Below are positions 10,251-21,579 of a stretch of DNA of 64,000 nucleotides, piece after piece. Location of the stretch: NCBI GenBank assembly GCA_934045075.1, contig OW203723.1:20134035-20198034 (forward strand), read 5' to 3'. Origin of the DNA: Yponomeuta sedellus (lineage: Eukaryota > Arthropoda > Insecta > Lepidoptera > Yponomeutidae). A program made the translations under genes and the position numbers. Position 1 is the stretch's first letter. Each line of letters begins with the position of its first letter. The notes under the pieces are model-generated. The model made no database searches. It was given only the letters and a program-made list of their open reading frames with translations, and was not told the DNA's origin.

Positions 10251-10376
10251 GGGTGAATCGACCCAGTTTCAAAAAGTACTTGGGCGATTCATCCCGAGGG
10301 GCGAAACGACCCATTCAAAAAGAGCACGTGGGCGTTTCGACCCGCAGGACGAACCCTCGTAGGGTGAAACGACGCA
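10251..10376. repeat. Tandem units built of inverted GGGYGAAWCGACCC motifs
   Basis: Two units of about 49 bases each hold a motif and its inverse: GGGTGAATCGACCC with GGGCGATTCATCCC, then GGGCGAAACGACCC with GGGCGTTTCGACCC. A partial third follows (AGGGTGAAACGACGC). A linker with CAAAAAG lies between motifs. GC content is well above the surroundings. Confidence 0.55.
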
Positions 10377-10805
10377 AGACCCAAATAACCTATAGATTAA
10401 TCCTTAAGGTGCCAAGCGTCGATTGAAGTGATCATAACTCATGTTTACATAACAAACTTCACGTGAAAGTGATACAGTTTGTTCTCAGTCAGAAGTTAGT
10501 CACGAATTAAATGGAGTACTTTGGTGTACACATTGGAATATAGTCTTTAAGTTCAAAGTTGCTAGGTTGAATATTGTGCAAGGTTGTGTGTAGGATAAAG
10601 CCTCAGATTGCCTGCGGTGGCTATTTAAAGCATGAAACAATTATAACTTACATTAGTCCGGGCTTGGATAAGTCTTCCTGAGTGGTCAGTTTTAATTGAA
10701 ACATGGTTTTTCCACGGGATTCAAAGTTTTCTATAATAAATCACGAAAAGACGGAAAATGTTGTTTCTTTGACTCAAATAAAACATACATACACAAACAT
10801 GTATA

Positions 10806-10965
10806 TTTAAAAACCTATTTAGAGGCAAAAAATTTCACCCATGCCGGGATTCGAACCCGCAACCTCTTGCTATCCGTGCCAGAGGTTGCGGGTTCGAATC
10901 CCGGCATGGGTGAAATTTTTAGCCTCTAAATAGGTTTTTAAATTTGTCCTTAGCACGGGTTAGAT
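10806..10965. repeat. Snap-back dimer of SINE family B
   Basis: The minus-strand 3' half of SINE B (10806-10880) is joined directly to a plus-strand 3' half (about 10881-10945), sharing CCCGGCATGGGTGAAATTTT on both arms. The result is a near-perfect hairpin with almost no spacer. The open frame reading through it is an artefact. Confidence 0.7.
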
Positions 10966-11531
10966 TTTTTTTAACGTAAACGTAATGCACTGGCTTTTAT
11001 GCCCTCAAATATATAATTATTTTTTTATAAATTTCTGTAATTTTACTGTGTTACAAGTGAATATAATATAATATCGTTTCAGTTCCAATTGTGACAGTTT
11101 AAAACGAAGCTTTTTTGTAAAATTATATTTTTAATATTGTCAAATTGTTTCCATTGTTGTTAACGATATTGTTGTTTTTTGTTTCAGGTAATTTTGAACT
11201 GAACCGTAGCCATGCTGGAAGGCACACATTGACAGATCCAATACGCTCGACTGGTAAAAACTGTGAATTAGGTTACATAGAGTCAGGCATTAAGCCTATA
11301 GCCAAGATTCCCTGAGTAGAGAAATAGAAAATAACAACATTTATTGTTTAATTTGCTATCCTTCGAATACTTCGAACAGACTGCACGTATGTGACTGTAC
11401 CGTATGGTGAAAAGAGTTATTACAATAGCAGTTGGTACATGGTTGGTACTTCCCACGTTTCCAACTGAAATGTAACCGTTGATCTGAATTAGGTGGCAAA
11501 ATCCGGAATGACCCGGATTTTTTTTTATATT

Positions 11532-11818
11532 GGCCTTTTTGCATCTACTTAATGAGATGATTTATACAGCGTCCAGTGGTATCTTCACTCACACTAGATG
11601 GGTGACGGGACCACTCCGACGCTGTAGTGCCTGGAACATGGTTTTATAGATAGTGTAGGCTTGCCCAGCACCTATACCATCCTGACAGCTTAGTCGGCCT
11701 GGCCCACAGAAAAGACTAGTCAATACGTGCGGAGCCAACAAAGCCGCGGGTTTCCTCACGATGTTTTCCTTCACCGTTAGCGTGTGGTATTGCGACTACA
11801 AATTCGCAAATGTACGTA
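11532..11818 (+). mobile_element. Dispersed repeat family K
   Basis: Starts near GATGATTTATACAGCGTCCA and includes GACGCTGTAGTGCCTGG, AGGCTTGCCCAGCACC and GTTTCCTCACGATGTTTTCC, a sequence widespread in moth genomes. Copies lie at 36920-37058 (5' part) and 23228-23752 (interrupted by other insertions). Probably a LINE or SINE 3' region. Confidence 0.55.
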
Positions 11819-11852
11819 ACTTTGAAATCAAACAAAGTCATTGGTAACAAAG

Positions 11853-12085
11853 CTGTGGTAGCTCAGTGGGTAGAACCATGGATGGCAAGCGAGAGCCCCA
11901 GGTTCGATCCCGAGTGCGGGACCCGGATTATTCCACCAAATTCAGATTATTCGGAAAAAGAATGAAAAGAAAGATAATTTCTATTTTTATAGAGCATTTC
12001 TCTATACCGTTATGTGTCCCGCTGCTGGGCAAAGGCTTGCCCAAACTTGGAGCAGATATTCCTGTTCAGAGCGCTGAGCACACAC
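11853..12085 (+). mobile_element. tRNA-derived SINE, family C
   Basis: The head has an A box (TGGTAGCTCAGTGGGTAGA) and a B box (AGGTTCGATCCC), followed by a non-tRNA body ending in a LINE-like GTGTCCCGCTGCTGGGCAAA segment. A single copy is seen here. Confidence 0.6.
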
Positions 12086-12099
12086 GCTAAGAAATATAT

Positions 12100-13600
12100 G
12101 GATGGATACAAAATCCTGTCCATAGAAAAGCGTTTTTTTAGCTTTTATGGGTTGAGATAAGTGAACTACTCAATCAATTATTAAATTAATCAAGCAATTA
12201 TTCAAAATAATATATTACAACGTAAAGAACTTACATTCTGTTTGCTGAATGTCAATGTACAATTTAAAATGTAAGAGGCTGCCTTTGGGCCGTATTGCAG
12301 TGGAGAAAGAGGCAGCGGGAAAAAGAACTCCACTCTGACCATCTCTTTTCAAGTCATGTTAAACCAAATACATCCTGTTGCCACCTATACGTAAATAATA
12401 ATATTTCATTGCCTGGTTACCATAGTACAGGGTATCCTAGTCTAGTGATTGCGTTACGTGGAAGTTACTATTATTTGTACGTAATCTGCATATAGGTCTA
12501 CCCACGGTCCACTCGATTGTCCGTTGTTAGTCACGACACCACCATCGCCTTCTTGGCATAACAATTTGTACTCGGAAATTAATTTAACGGAATATAAGAA
12601 AAAATATGTTAGTCCCTCGTATTGTTTGAAGATTTTTGAAAGTTCTATTGTTATTGTAGGGGCTTAGACCGCAAAAAACAATGGTCAGGCGTTTTCGCGC
12701 CGTCAGGTTTCGTAACCGAAAATGCTTAACACGGCTGACTAATTACCTCCTAGGGTGTTTGCATAGAAACAATAGTACTGCTTAGAGGGAAATGCATATT
12801 TGATTATTAATTTATATCAAGGCATTTGTTCAAACATCACAAAACATTATATTTTATAAACATCGGCAATGTCACAAAACTAAATTATAGTTATATTAGG
12901 ACCGTCCATATTTTTATTTTGGAATGAAATTAGAGATTAGAGTGTGTCTTGTACGAAAAATGTCGCTGGATTAATTTGATTATAAATTTAGCAGAAACTT
13001 CTTTAGTGATTTTTCTTTCTTGTTGCATATACACTAAACTTCAACTCAAAATGTGACTTGCGTATATCAGAAACTTCAGTTTACGCTAGACTGCAGAACG
13101 CAGGGTTTGAATAAAGCAGTTTTGAAAGAAAAGATTTCCTGATTAAGAATTTAACTGATCCACTAGCTAGATGACTGATAGATCCAATAAAAAATGTCCT
13201 ATGCCGAGCTATTCGAAATACTTAATAAAGTAATAAAACTTGGAACTATCAAGGCAAACCAATTCATTCAAAAACGATAAAACGCATTCACGTCTAAATA
13301 AGATTAGTCTTTTCGTGACTAGCAATTGGATTTAGATTTGAAAAACCAACAAACGCTTGAGCGTTATCGTTCTCTAAACCACTACTATTCTAAAGGTGGC
13401 AGCGTAACGATAAGCGGAAATATAAATATTAGTCACATGATACGATAATATTCCTCGGTTTTTAGAACAAACTCTCTTGAATTTTTGGCCCTTGTTAAAG
13501 ACTCCTTGGTTTCTGAATATTTTATCCATTTATTGTCTTTTCTCGTTCATACCACTAATTCTGTACAATTCTTGCTGTCAGCACCGCATTGCACATTTTT
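12100..13600. other. No gene recognised
   Basis: AT-rich sequence. Around 12400-12450 a short piece (ACAGGGTATCCTAGT) resembles the body of SINE family A. No exon-like frame with splice sites was found on either strand. Confidence 0.4.
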
Positions 13601-13642
13601 TCTGTATAGTATTTTCTAAGGTTAACACGAGCAGTAGACATA

Positions 13643-13820
13643 ATTAAAACTGTTTTTATACGGATTTATGCTCGTTTATTACATTTTTACAATTTTCCAA
13701 CGTTTCGGCACTTTTTCAGGTGCGGTGGTCCCGGCAGCGGCACCTGAAAAAGTGCCAAAACGTTGGAAAATTGTAAAAATGTAATAAACGAGCATAAATC
13801 CGTATAAAAACAGTTTTAAT
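13643..13820. repeat. 81-bp fold-back of a dispersed repeat
   Basis: Arms 13643-13723 and 13740-13820 are inverse copies with one mismatch in 81 bases, separated by 16 bases. The arm sequence is the repeat found once, non-inverted, at 6163-6305. The near-identity of the arms implies a recent duplication-inversion. Confidence 0.75.
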
Positions 13821-13949
13821 ATTTTTTTCTGTAGTTTCGCTATTTTACTATTATAATTCATTTCACCCGTCTTCCAATGGTTTTCTTTATAGAGTCTATT
13901 CCGCAACGACTCTATTTGTTTTAAAAACGGCACTACATGCAAGTGTCGA

Positions 13950-15990
13950 ATTTGGTGTGATTATGCAGTCTCTGCAGTACAAATATATAAAGACAAATAA
14001 TAAAAACCAGCCAAATATGAGATCAACTCCCGCTAGGGTCTAGAACTGAACGCAAGAAACCACATTTTGACTAAGTAACTAAAACGAATATAAACGTATT
14101 ATGTAAGAAATACGGAACATTCGGTGCGTGACTTCTTTTCATTTGTGTTATTTAATTCAATGACAATCTGACCTCATAACATAGTAGCCAATGACTGAAA
14201 TTAATTCATGTTTACAACGTTGCCAAATAGTTTAGCAACGGACCGCCATCATTGGGAAGCCGGGGTCCCTTCAGGAAGCCCGCTGTCACTACATCGGAGC
14301 ACTGCTGGCTTTCTGGAAAGAGATAGGCTGGCTGGAGCTTCTTTGTTTTTCAAAGTCAAAGTCAATAGAAGTTTTTTCACTATAAACACAAAATGTTTAC
14401 TTAATGAACGTCAAAACTGTTAGTTTCGCAATTAATATATAATGTGGAGAAGAAACTAACAAAGAATCTCCACACTAAGAAATCCTCATTAATTTATTCC
14501 GGTTCATATCCTTAAATCACATTACTTTGCACTCCAATTTGTCAAGCTTTAGATACGTGCTGAGACATTCTATAAGTAAGTTAGTGGTTATGTGTAGTTC
14601 TTTTTTCTGTAAATCTATCGTTGGGAGACAATAGCCTGTTGGTTGAACTAAACAAAAATAAAAACATCAAAATCGCTCGCCTCGCCGCCCTCGCTTATGA
14701 CGCTGTCCCCAGACTTAATGGACTGTCACCTAGCACAGTCGCTGTAGCGCTTGCGCCAGTCACGACCACGATCTGTTGCCCACTGACAGGGCCTGTCGGT
14801 AGACCTCAACAGGTACCCTGCACGATTGGTCAAGTACCCTACTCAGGGTTGTGGAATGTTAACTAGTGTACTATATCCTCACTACATTGAAAGCATTACA
14901 GTGCCTTGATAATGTAAGTTTTAACGTGTAGATCCGTGTACAGATAGGACTATCTACTGGAATATGTCTTATAATTTTGTGTCTTAATATCACTGGTATA
15001 TCTCAAATATACACGGAAATGCCGTTTTTACTATATTAGAATCATAAATACGTCTCATATTGATGCAAAGCTAAGTAAACATTTCGCTTTCGCACACAGA
15101 TGTAAATGATAAAAATTACATAATAAAGGCGAGAGCCTATAGTGTAATAAATTTATGTTCAATTAAATTATGTTACCACGGCTGAAGATGATTCTAATGG
15201 TATTATCCGCACGAATTAAATAGCCATATCTTCCAAAGAAGATCCAATCGCACTAGGCTCTACTTAAGTTATACGGTTTATACCCAAACTCCCCTGTTTG
15301 ATATAACCACCGTAACCCCTCTGGTGGATACCCGCCGACGCTGCTGCGCGTAGAAGAGTTTTATGGCATTGCATAGTTCCCTTCAAAGTTATTATTTGTA
15401 CGTGTTGGCGAACATTTGTCATCATGGATTTTATTAGTCTTTTTAAAGTTTTAGTTCTGAGGGTCATAATTTGTTCCCACATTGCAAAGCCTCCAAGTGT
15501 TGCTAACTGTCTGATTTAACTTCAGTATAATTGAGCCAATGACTAGTTTAATACCGACATATGAATGAAGTTTTGTAAGTAGAGGCCGAGAGAACAAGAT
15601 TGGTCAGCTCCACGGACTTTCGATTTGCGAAATTGGAGCATTTAGCGCTTGGCCGTTTATTTCTCTATTGTTGTTCTAGGTTCAGGTATGGCGCTTTATT
15701 AAAAGTAGATTATTCCATTTTCGAAATCAAGCACGAAGCATGTCAAGGAAATGCTTAAACGGTTTTTTTTCCTTTACAACAAGCAAACTACACATTTTTT
15801 CTTAAGAAAAAAGTAGGCCACTTATAAACGTAAACGCTTATAAATCATAAAATAAGTTTTTAGGTACATTATATAGTTTTTTTAAACCTCCTGGACTTTT
15901 ATAGTGACTATTTTGTGACTTGTGTTTCTTTACTGCTAAGAAATTAGACTTTACACTTGTGTCCTAATAAAATGCTTCCCCCACTTCAGT
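13950..15990. other. No gene recognised
   Basis: Mixed AT-rich sequence. A GC-richer block at about 14665-14860 has an 81-codon open frame without recognisable motifs. No clear repeat boundary. Confidence 0.35.
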
Positions 15991-16024
15991 CTGGTCCATT
16001 TTCGACTTAATCATCTACATTACC

Positions 16025-16440
16025 ATCATAATCAGCTGGTCTCAGTCGACTGTTGGATATAGGACTCTTCCAAGACACGCCACTGAGCCTGATCTTTGGC
16101 TCTCCCTTTACAGTCACTGCCCACCGCTTTTCGAATGTTGTCGCTGCACCTAGGCCTGGATTCTTCTAATGCATTGTAGTACAATGACATTTGCATGAAC
16201 ATGGCGATTTAATTTCGTTGCTGCTTCAAGTCTACGCACGCATACGAGTATACATCAAACCTTCTATGCGTCAATGGTATGAAAAAACACCCCTGTCATG
16301 GTACTGTAATGCACGAAGATTAGAGGCCCTGGTCACTAGGCGTCCTACTATATGTTTGCCGATTCGTGGTCTCCAATCTAGAACCAGTCTATCCCAACGG
16401 TTATCGATGCTGCGGCAGATATGACCCGCCCACCGTTACG
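16025..16440 (-). pseudogene. LINE reverse-transcriptase C-terminus, interrupted
   Basis: The minus strand from 16440 to about 16331 reads as WAGHICRSIDNRWDRLVLDW, then RPRIGKHIVGR, the typical C-terminal block of a lepidopteran non-LTR polyprotein. From 16165 to 16025 it reads AVGSDCKGRAKDQAQWRVLE, then ESYIQQSTE, its usual ending. The two blocks are separated by about 160 unrelated bases, so the copy is broken. Confidence 0.7.
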
Positions 16441-16798
16441 GCTTAGTAATAACTAAATAAAAAATAAACTGCATGTTATTTTGCATGACACACAGAACAC
16501 TTTCTGGTTTAGCAAGATTATCAAGTACATATTTGTAATCGCCCAACAACAAATAAGCCGCGTTCAATGTCGTAAGGCGCGAGTGCTTTCTTTCATTCAA
16601 AACCGTATTTGAATTTGTGTCAGCCATTATACAGGTTGCAACGGCAGCGCCTACTGCCGTCTCATTCATTATCAAGGTAATTAGTGTTTTGCGACATAAA
16701 CGGTTACGCTAGACGAAAATAACCTGTTGCAGGTCGAAGTTGTTTTTGTATGTGCTAATAGTAAAATGCACGATTAGCATAAATTAAAAACGACACCG

Positions 16799-16890
16799 CC
16801 AGTTTCTCGTACACTGACAATCTGTTAATCAGCTTTTAAGACTGATTAGCAGCTATTTTTTGTCTACACTTTAGCCGATTGATAGCGCTT
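16799..16890. mobile_element. MITE family I, eroded copy
   Basis: Starts CCAGTTTCTCGTAC and continues with GACAATCTGTTAATC as at 6708. The right end is not clear. Confidence 0.4.
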
Positions 16891-17002
16891 GTTGATTGAT
16901 GCATGAAAGAAGAGATTGATGCTCTTCTTTCTGCCTCTCCACTAATGGAGTTTACCGTCAGCTCACTATATTCTTCTTTGTTTCTTGCCAAGTGAAACTT
17001 GA

Positions 17003-17207
17003 TGATATCAACCCTTTATATGTCTTCACTGCTGGGGCAAGGGGCCTTTTATTGCATCGCATGAAGGTTAGCCGTACTACACCACGGGCCAAGTCCAGGT
17101 TGGTGGAGCATTGTAAGACAGTGGCGTGCGGTACTGTCAAAAGTTATCAAGCCGCCTGTAAGGCCTCTGACGTGGCTTAACGACTGCCATTACATGTTAG
17201 CCCCGTC
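17003..17207 (-). mobile_element. 5S-derived SINE, 5'-truncated
   Basis: The minus-strand copy of the family body runs from its GATATCAACCC end to the segment around GCCTCTGACGTGGCTTAACG. The 5S-like head is missing. Confidence 0.6.
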
Positions 17208-17668
17208 ATACGACACACGTTAATTACAAATGCGTATATACCAAACAAGGCGATGAATGCACTCTTAAATGTGAACTGATCACTCAGACTTAACATGCCT
17301 TAGACGCATTTAAATTCAGTGTATCGAAAACTACGGCATTAAATACTATACCATAACAATCCCGCGTCAGTGCGGTCACTATAGATTTCCTAATGTAATG
17401 CTATTGTTTCACGTTACCACCTCCATGGGAGTTTCTCAGGCCTTGCCTCACGCCGGTGTATGAACATTGGAGCAATTATCAAGTGATCCCGACCACTATG
17501 TGTTCTTTATGGTAACCAATCGTGACTTAAAAGGTGCATTGACACATGGCGGGCCTCATATCTTGAATGCCTCAATTGGCGGTTATTACACTGTGGTGAT
17601 TACTTTTAGAGCCAAGTAATACGAACTCGTTTCCAAAATCAAAAAATGTTTTGGTGATGCATTGATGA

Positions 17669-17792
17669 TAATCAACCCTTGGCGATAGCATACGGGTCTT
17701 TTCCAGCATCGCAGGAAGGTTAGGCCATTCTCAACCACGAGGGCCTAGTCCGGGTTGTTGGAGAATTGTAAGAAAGAGCGGGCCTTACGGTG
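17669..17792 (-). mobile_element. 5S-derived SINE, 3' fragment
   Basis: Matches the terminal 120 bases of the family in inverse orientation (ATCGCAGGAAGGTTAGGCCA, TAGTCCGGGTTGTTGGAGAA), diverged. Confidence 0.5.
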
Positions 17793-18009
17793 ATGCATTG
17801 ACGTAGAATTATAATTATATGAATTGTATTTGCCAGTAATTTAAGAATATAATATAGACTCAAGCCTGTACCCAGAAGGGTAGGCAGAGATCAGGGTTTG
17901 TCGCTTTCATTACTCATTGCGTGAAAAGGTGCCGGTTACGGGTACTTTTATATTTATTTAAATGTTAAAGTGGTAAATTTTACTAATTATGAAATAAACC
18001 AATTTTATT

Positions 18010-18135
18010 AATTATTTAATTATACTTTATTGCACACGAAACATTAAACAAGATAATACATAAGAAATAATATGTAAAAAGGCGAGCTTATCTCTATAAG
18101 AGATTTCTTCCAATGAACCTTGGAGTCGGAACAGT
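18010..18135 (-). mobile_element. LINE 3'-end fragment
   Basis: The minus strand reads GAAGAAATCTCTTATAGAGA, then AAGCTCGCC, and ends in GCAATAAAGTATAA, a LINE 3' UTR with its polyadenylation-like end. Positions 18140-18640 beyond it hold nothing recognised. Confidence 0.45.
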
Positions 18136-18640
18136 AGTAAAAAAAGCGTCTATATACGTATACAAAATAGACTACACAAATTGCAAAAACCAGAAATAAT
18201 AAACAGAATAACCAGAAATCTTACATTACATAGACTAAATACCTGTTAATAAAATGTGCCGATTAAGAATGAATCTTTAAATAATATAAAGTCTGAGGCA
18301 CGCAGGCCTCGCCTCGTAACAGTCTGGCAACACCTTTACTGTGTCGTGACCAAAAACACATGCCCTTTGGAATGGTACAATGAATTTCTGGATCTGGCTT
18401 GCTTAACTGAATGAATGGTAATGTATCTATGATAGCCTGGTCAATGTGGTTTCGCAAATCCGTAGTTACGACTGTTGGTAATACGTAGATTGCTAACAGT
18501 CAACAATTGTGGGTAGTAAACGGTCAATTCACATTGTCTCTTATTGACTGATTCATCTATTCGAGTCGGTTCGTTGCATTATGATTTTAAAGGCATGACG
18601 AACTAAGTGACCGACAAGTTATCTCAATAAGCGAGGAACT

Positions 18641-18904
18641 GTGTGGTGTCGGCCTATAGAATAGCACCAACCCAAATTCTTCCCGCGGGTGTCGTAAAAG
18701 GCGACTAAGGGACACAAATCGGGGGGTGGGCAGCAGCGCCCCCTGCAGTACAATTCCACCAAACTGCGATCGCAACCCGCATGCCCAGCGTGGGGATTAT
18801 GGGCACTACCCCCAAATGATGGTACAACCTTGCGCTGTGGCCCTCATTAGGGGAGGGCGATGTCCAGCAGTGGACTAGTATAGCCTGCAGAAGAAAAAGA
18901 AGAA
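18641..18904 (+). mobile_element. LINE-tail-like repeat, family F
   Basis: This copy runs from before the ATTCTTCCCGCGGGTGTCGT block through GTCCAGCAGTGGACTAGTAT to the AGAAGAAAAAGAAGAAG tail. Confidence 0.65.
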
Positions 18905-19103
18905 GCGAGGAACTGCATAAAAAGTTTAGGAAGTTCATTTCTCACAGTCCCTAGTCACTGGTTTATTTAGTAAAATTTCTCAAATTGTTTGTAAATGGTA
19001 GCCAACGCTGAAAATGTCTCGACCAATTTCACTGATTTCTGCTGTTTTTTTGGTAATTGTTAGGACAAGGTTTGTATGACATATGTTTTAATCAAACTTA
19101 GTG

Positions 19104-19325
19104 ACGACCTCCGTGGCGTAGCGGTAGTGCATCTACCTACCTAGCAAGAGGTCCCGGGTTTGAATCCCGGCTGGGAACAAAAAAAAACCCCAGGTATTGG
19201 ATGTTTACATGTTTGTGATGGCGTTGTTTGTGGTTCCCACGACACAGGGTATCCTAGTGTGGGGCCAGAAGCTATGTATGTGCTTGTATGTAAATGTCAT
19301 GTTATGTTAGTAAATTGCACTCGTG
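19104..19325 (+). mobile_element. tRNA-derived SINE, family A
   Basis: A box (GTGGCGTAGCGGTAGTGC), B box (GGTTTGAATCCC) and body with CCCCAGGTATTGGATG and GGTATCCTAGTGTGGGGCC. About 220 bp. Confidence 0.75.
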
Positions 19326-19617
19326 CGAAGCAGCGGCAGGTCTATGAAGAAATAGACAAATAAAATTTATAAGAAAAAACCTTTTTGATGGAATCACGTA
19401 AATATTGACCTTCATTGCGGGCCTTTACTGGCAGCCTCCTACGAATAAAAATTTAAATATCGAATCTTGATAATGACGAAATTGCCCCAGAGTTCGGTTC
19501 GGTCATGTCAAGGTTAATCTCTGAACTATCGTTTATTTTTATAACTTCCTAAGGTTGCAAGAAACTACTAAAAGTGCAGTTTTCAGTGTTTTGTGAACAA
19601 ATAGTTAATTCATCATG

Positions 19618-19673
19618 CACAGTTTTTACTCAATATGAATGGAGTCACCCATTAATATTGAGTAAAAACTGTG
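19618..19673. repeat. Compact hairpin, 19+5 bp stem
   Basis: 19618-19636 and 19655-19673 are perfect inverse repeats. Inside, after one mismatch, 19638-19642 pairs with 19649-19653, leaving a 6-base loop. The size and shape resemble a small-RNA precursor, but nothing else supports that. Confidence 0.5.
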
Positions 19674-19926
19674 TTATTCCGATAATTTGGCCTTAGGAAA
19701 ATCAAGATTTGCCCTGACTTGATAAAGTAAACACTGGATTAAGGTGTGAACTTAAGAGACAAAGGTCATCAAGATATGAATAATTTGTGTAAAGCTATTA
19801 TATACGTACTAACAATTAATGCTATTTAGAGTCTATACTCTATATGGCACTAATTGTTACTACAGCAAAAAGTTCTAAACATGTTTATTATTCAGTTTTA
19901 TATTCTTTGCCTACATTCGCGCCTTC

Positions 19927-20132
19927 ACGTTAAGCCGGTAGTCATGTAATGTCAGTCGTTAAGCCATGTCAGAGGCCTCAAGGGCGGCTTGATAACTTCT
20001 GACAGTAAGGCCAGCCACTGCCTTACAATCCTCCATCAACCCGGACTTTGCCCCCGTGGTGGAGTATGGCCTAACCTTCCTACGATGCAGGAAGAGATCC
20101 GTGCCCCAGCAGTGGGGACATACAAGGGTCGA
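19927..20132 (+). mobile_element. 5S-derived SINE, 5'-truncated
   Basis: Body from CGTTAAGCCGGTAGTCATGT to GGGGACATACAAGGG. The 5S-like head is absent. Confidence 0.65.
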
Positions 20133-20773
20133 TTCACGCCTTCATGACACAAGTAAGTACACATATCGATAACGCAGCTCAACATGCTTAAGTTAAAAAA
20201 CATGAGTTTACTTGTGATATTTTATTAAAACTACTCCAACAATTCCTCCCAATACTTAAGGTTAAAGCTCTACTTCAGTTTCTCGTAAAGCTAACGTCTC
20301 TTAACCATAGTAATCGCTGCAACGTACTTTTTGACTTCGCAACTATGAAGTTTCACGGTAGCCTGTTCCATTTCGCGGCTACGTAGTCGATTCAATCATT
20401 AGGTACAACAAAACATGTGAAACTTGAACTATTAAAGACATTAGCTATTTTGGTCACGGAACCAATTTCGCTCAATTATATTTTTTATTCAATCAGTGCA
20501 GTACAAAGCACAGGACGCGATTAGTTTTAATTATTTTAATGGTTCACATGCCATTTTACGGGCCCGATATCAGACAGCAATGGCGTGGAACTTAGGCATA
20601 ATACTTAAAACACGAATAAAGTTTTTAAAGGCCAAGGTTGACTTGTGATCTATATAATAACGACGAGACATCCGGCCAATAAATCCCTGATACTTAAATT
20701 CTGCAATAATATTAATAAACACTTTAGTCACGCCCTCAAATACTCAATCAGAAATGTGTCCAAATAAAATGAC

Positions 20774-20972
20774 ATAACATAACATTTACATACAGGTACA
20801 TACATACATTGCTTCTGGCGCCACAATAGGATACTCTGTGTCGTAGGGTACCAGAAACAACGACATCACAAACATGTAAATATCCTGGGGTCTTTTTGTC
20901 CCAAGCCAGGAATGGAACCCGGAACCTCTTGCATGATAGGCAGACGCACTACTGCTGCGCCACAGTGGCCGT
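20774..20972 (-). mobile_element. tRNA-derived SINE, family A
   Basis: A minus-strand copy: tail side CATAACATTTACATACAGG, B box read inversely as GGAACCCGGAACC, A-box region near CTGCTGCGCCACAGTGGCC. A 113-codon minus-strand frame reading into it from 21207 is a read-through artefact of the repeat. Confidence 0.7.
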
Positions 20973-21319
20973 CAAATGTTAAAATGAATAAGTTCTGAAT
21001 GAAGTGGCTCCAAACTATTGTACCCTGGGCTGTGGTACCTAACCAGGCAATGACATCACAAACGTGGAAATACACATAGACTATTGTAACGGTGCAAACC
21101 TCTTTACACCATTTTTTATATTGTTTTCTATCTACCATTTTCAAAAATTTGTAATTAGGTCGCACATTTTCGGGATGTCCCTCATTTTTATCATTACTAC
21201 ATAACATCTTAACTAGACCTGACTATTTTACCTGCTTATTTCGGTTTTATGCAGTTAATAATGCACAAAGTGAAATTAGTTCCAGTTTTATTATTTATAA
21301 AAGTTTTACAACTCTAGAA

Positions 21320-21337
21320 TGGCGCCCAACGTGGGGG
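21320..21337 (+). other. Possible tRNA-Lys primer-binding site of an LTR element
   Basis: TGGCGCCCAACGTGGGGG closely matches the 18-base complement of tRNA-Lys(1,2) 3' ends used as the primer site by many retroviruses and some insect LTR retrotransposons. It follows an AT-rich stretch ending TTTTACA that could be an LTR end. No gag or pol frame follows, so at most a remnant remains. Confidence 0.4.
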
Positions 21338-21536
21338 CCATGTGGACAGATCTGCACAGTGCACACCCCAGTGGTAATCCGCGACCCTCGCCGTGAAAAT
21401 ACGACGTAATATAACTGTCACAGCGATTATACATAATAATTTTAAATATCTTTGATAAGGATTTCTTGTTTTAGTTCATATCTGAGACAAAGTCAAAATA
21501 TTTTAATGCAATGTAGCACAGACACAATGATAGCTT

Positions 21537-21579
21537 AACAAGCAAGTAACATGATTTTCAATCATGTTACTTGCTTGTT
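21537..21579. repeat. Perfect 20-bp hairpin with 3-base loop
   Basis: AACAAGCAAGTAACATGATT is followed after TTC by its exact inverse. The wider flanks (CACAGACACAATGA and TGTCACTCTGTG) show weaker complementarity. This could be a palindromic MITE core. Confidence 0.55.

Noticed and set aside
10251..10376. CRISPR array
   Set aside because: The units are inverted and few, the spacers are not unique, and the genome is that of an insect.
20866..21207. 113-codon minus-strand frame
   Set aside because: Its C-terminal third is translated SINE family A and the rest shows no domain, so it is a read-through artefact.
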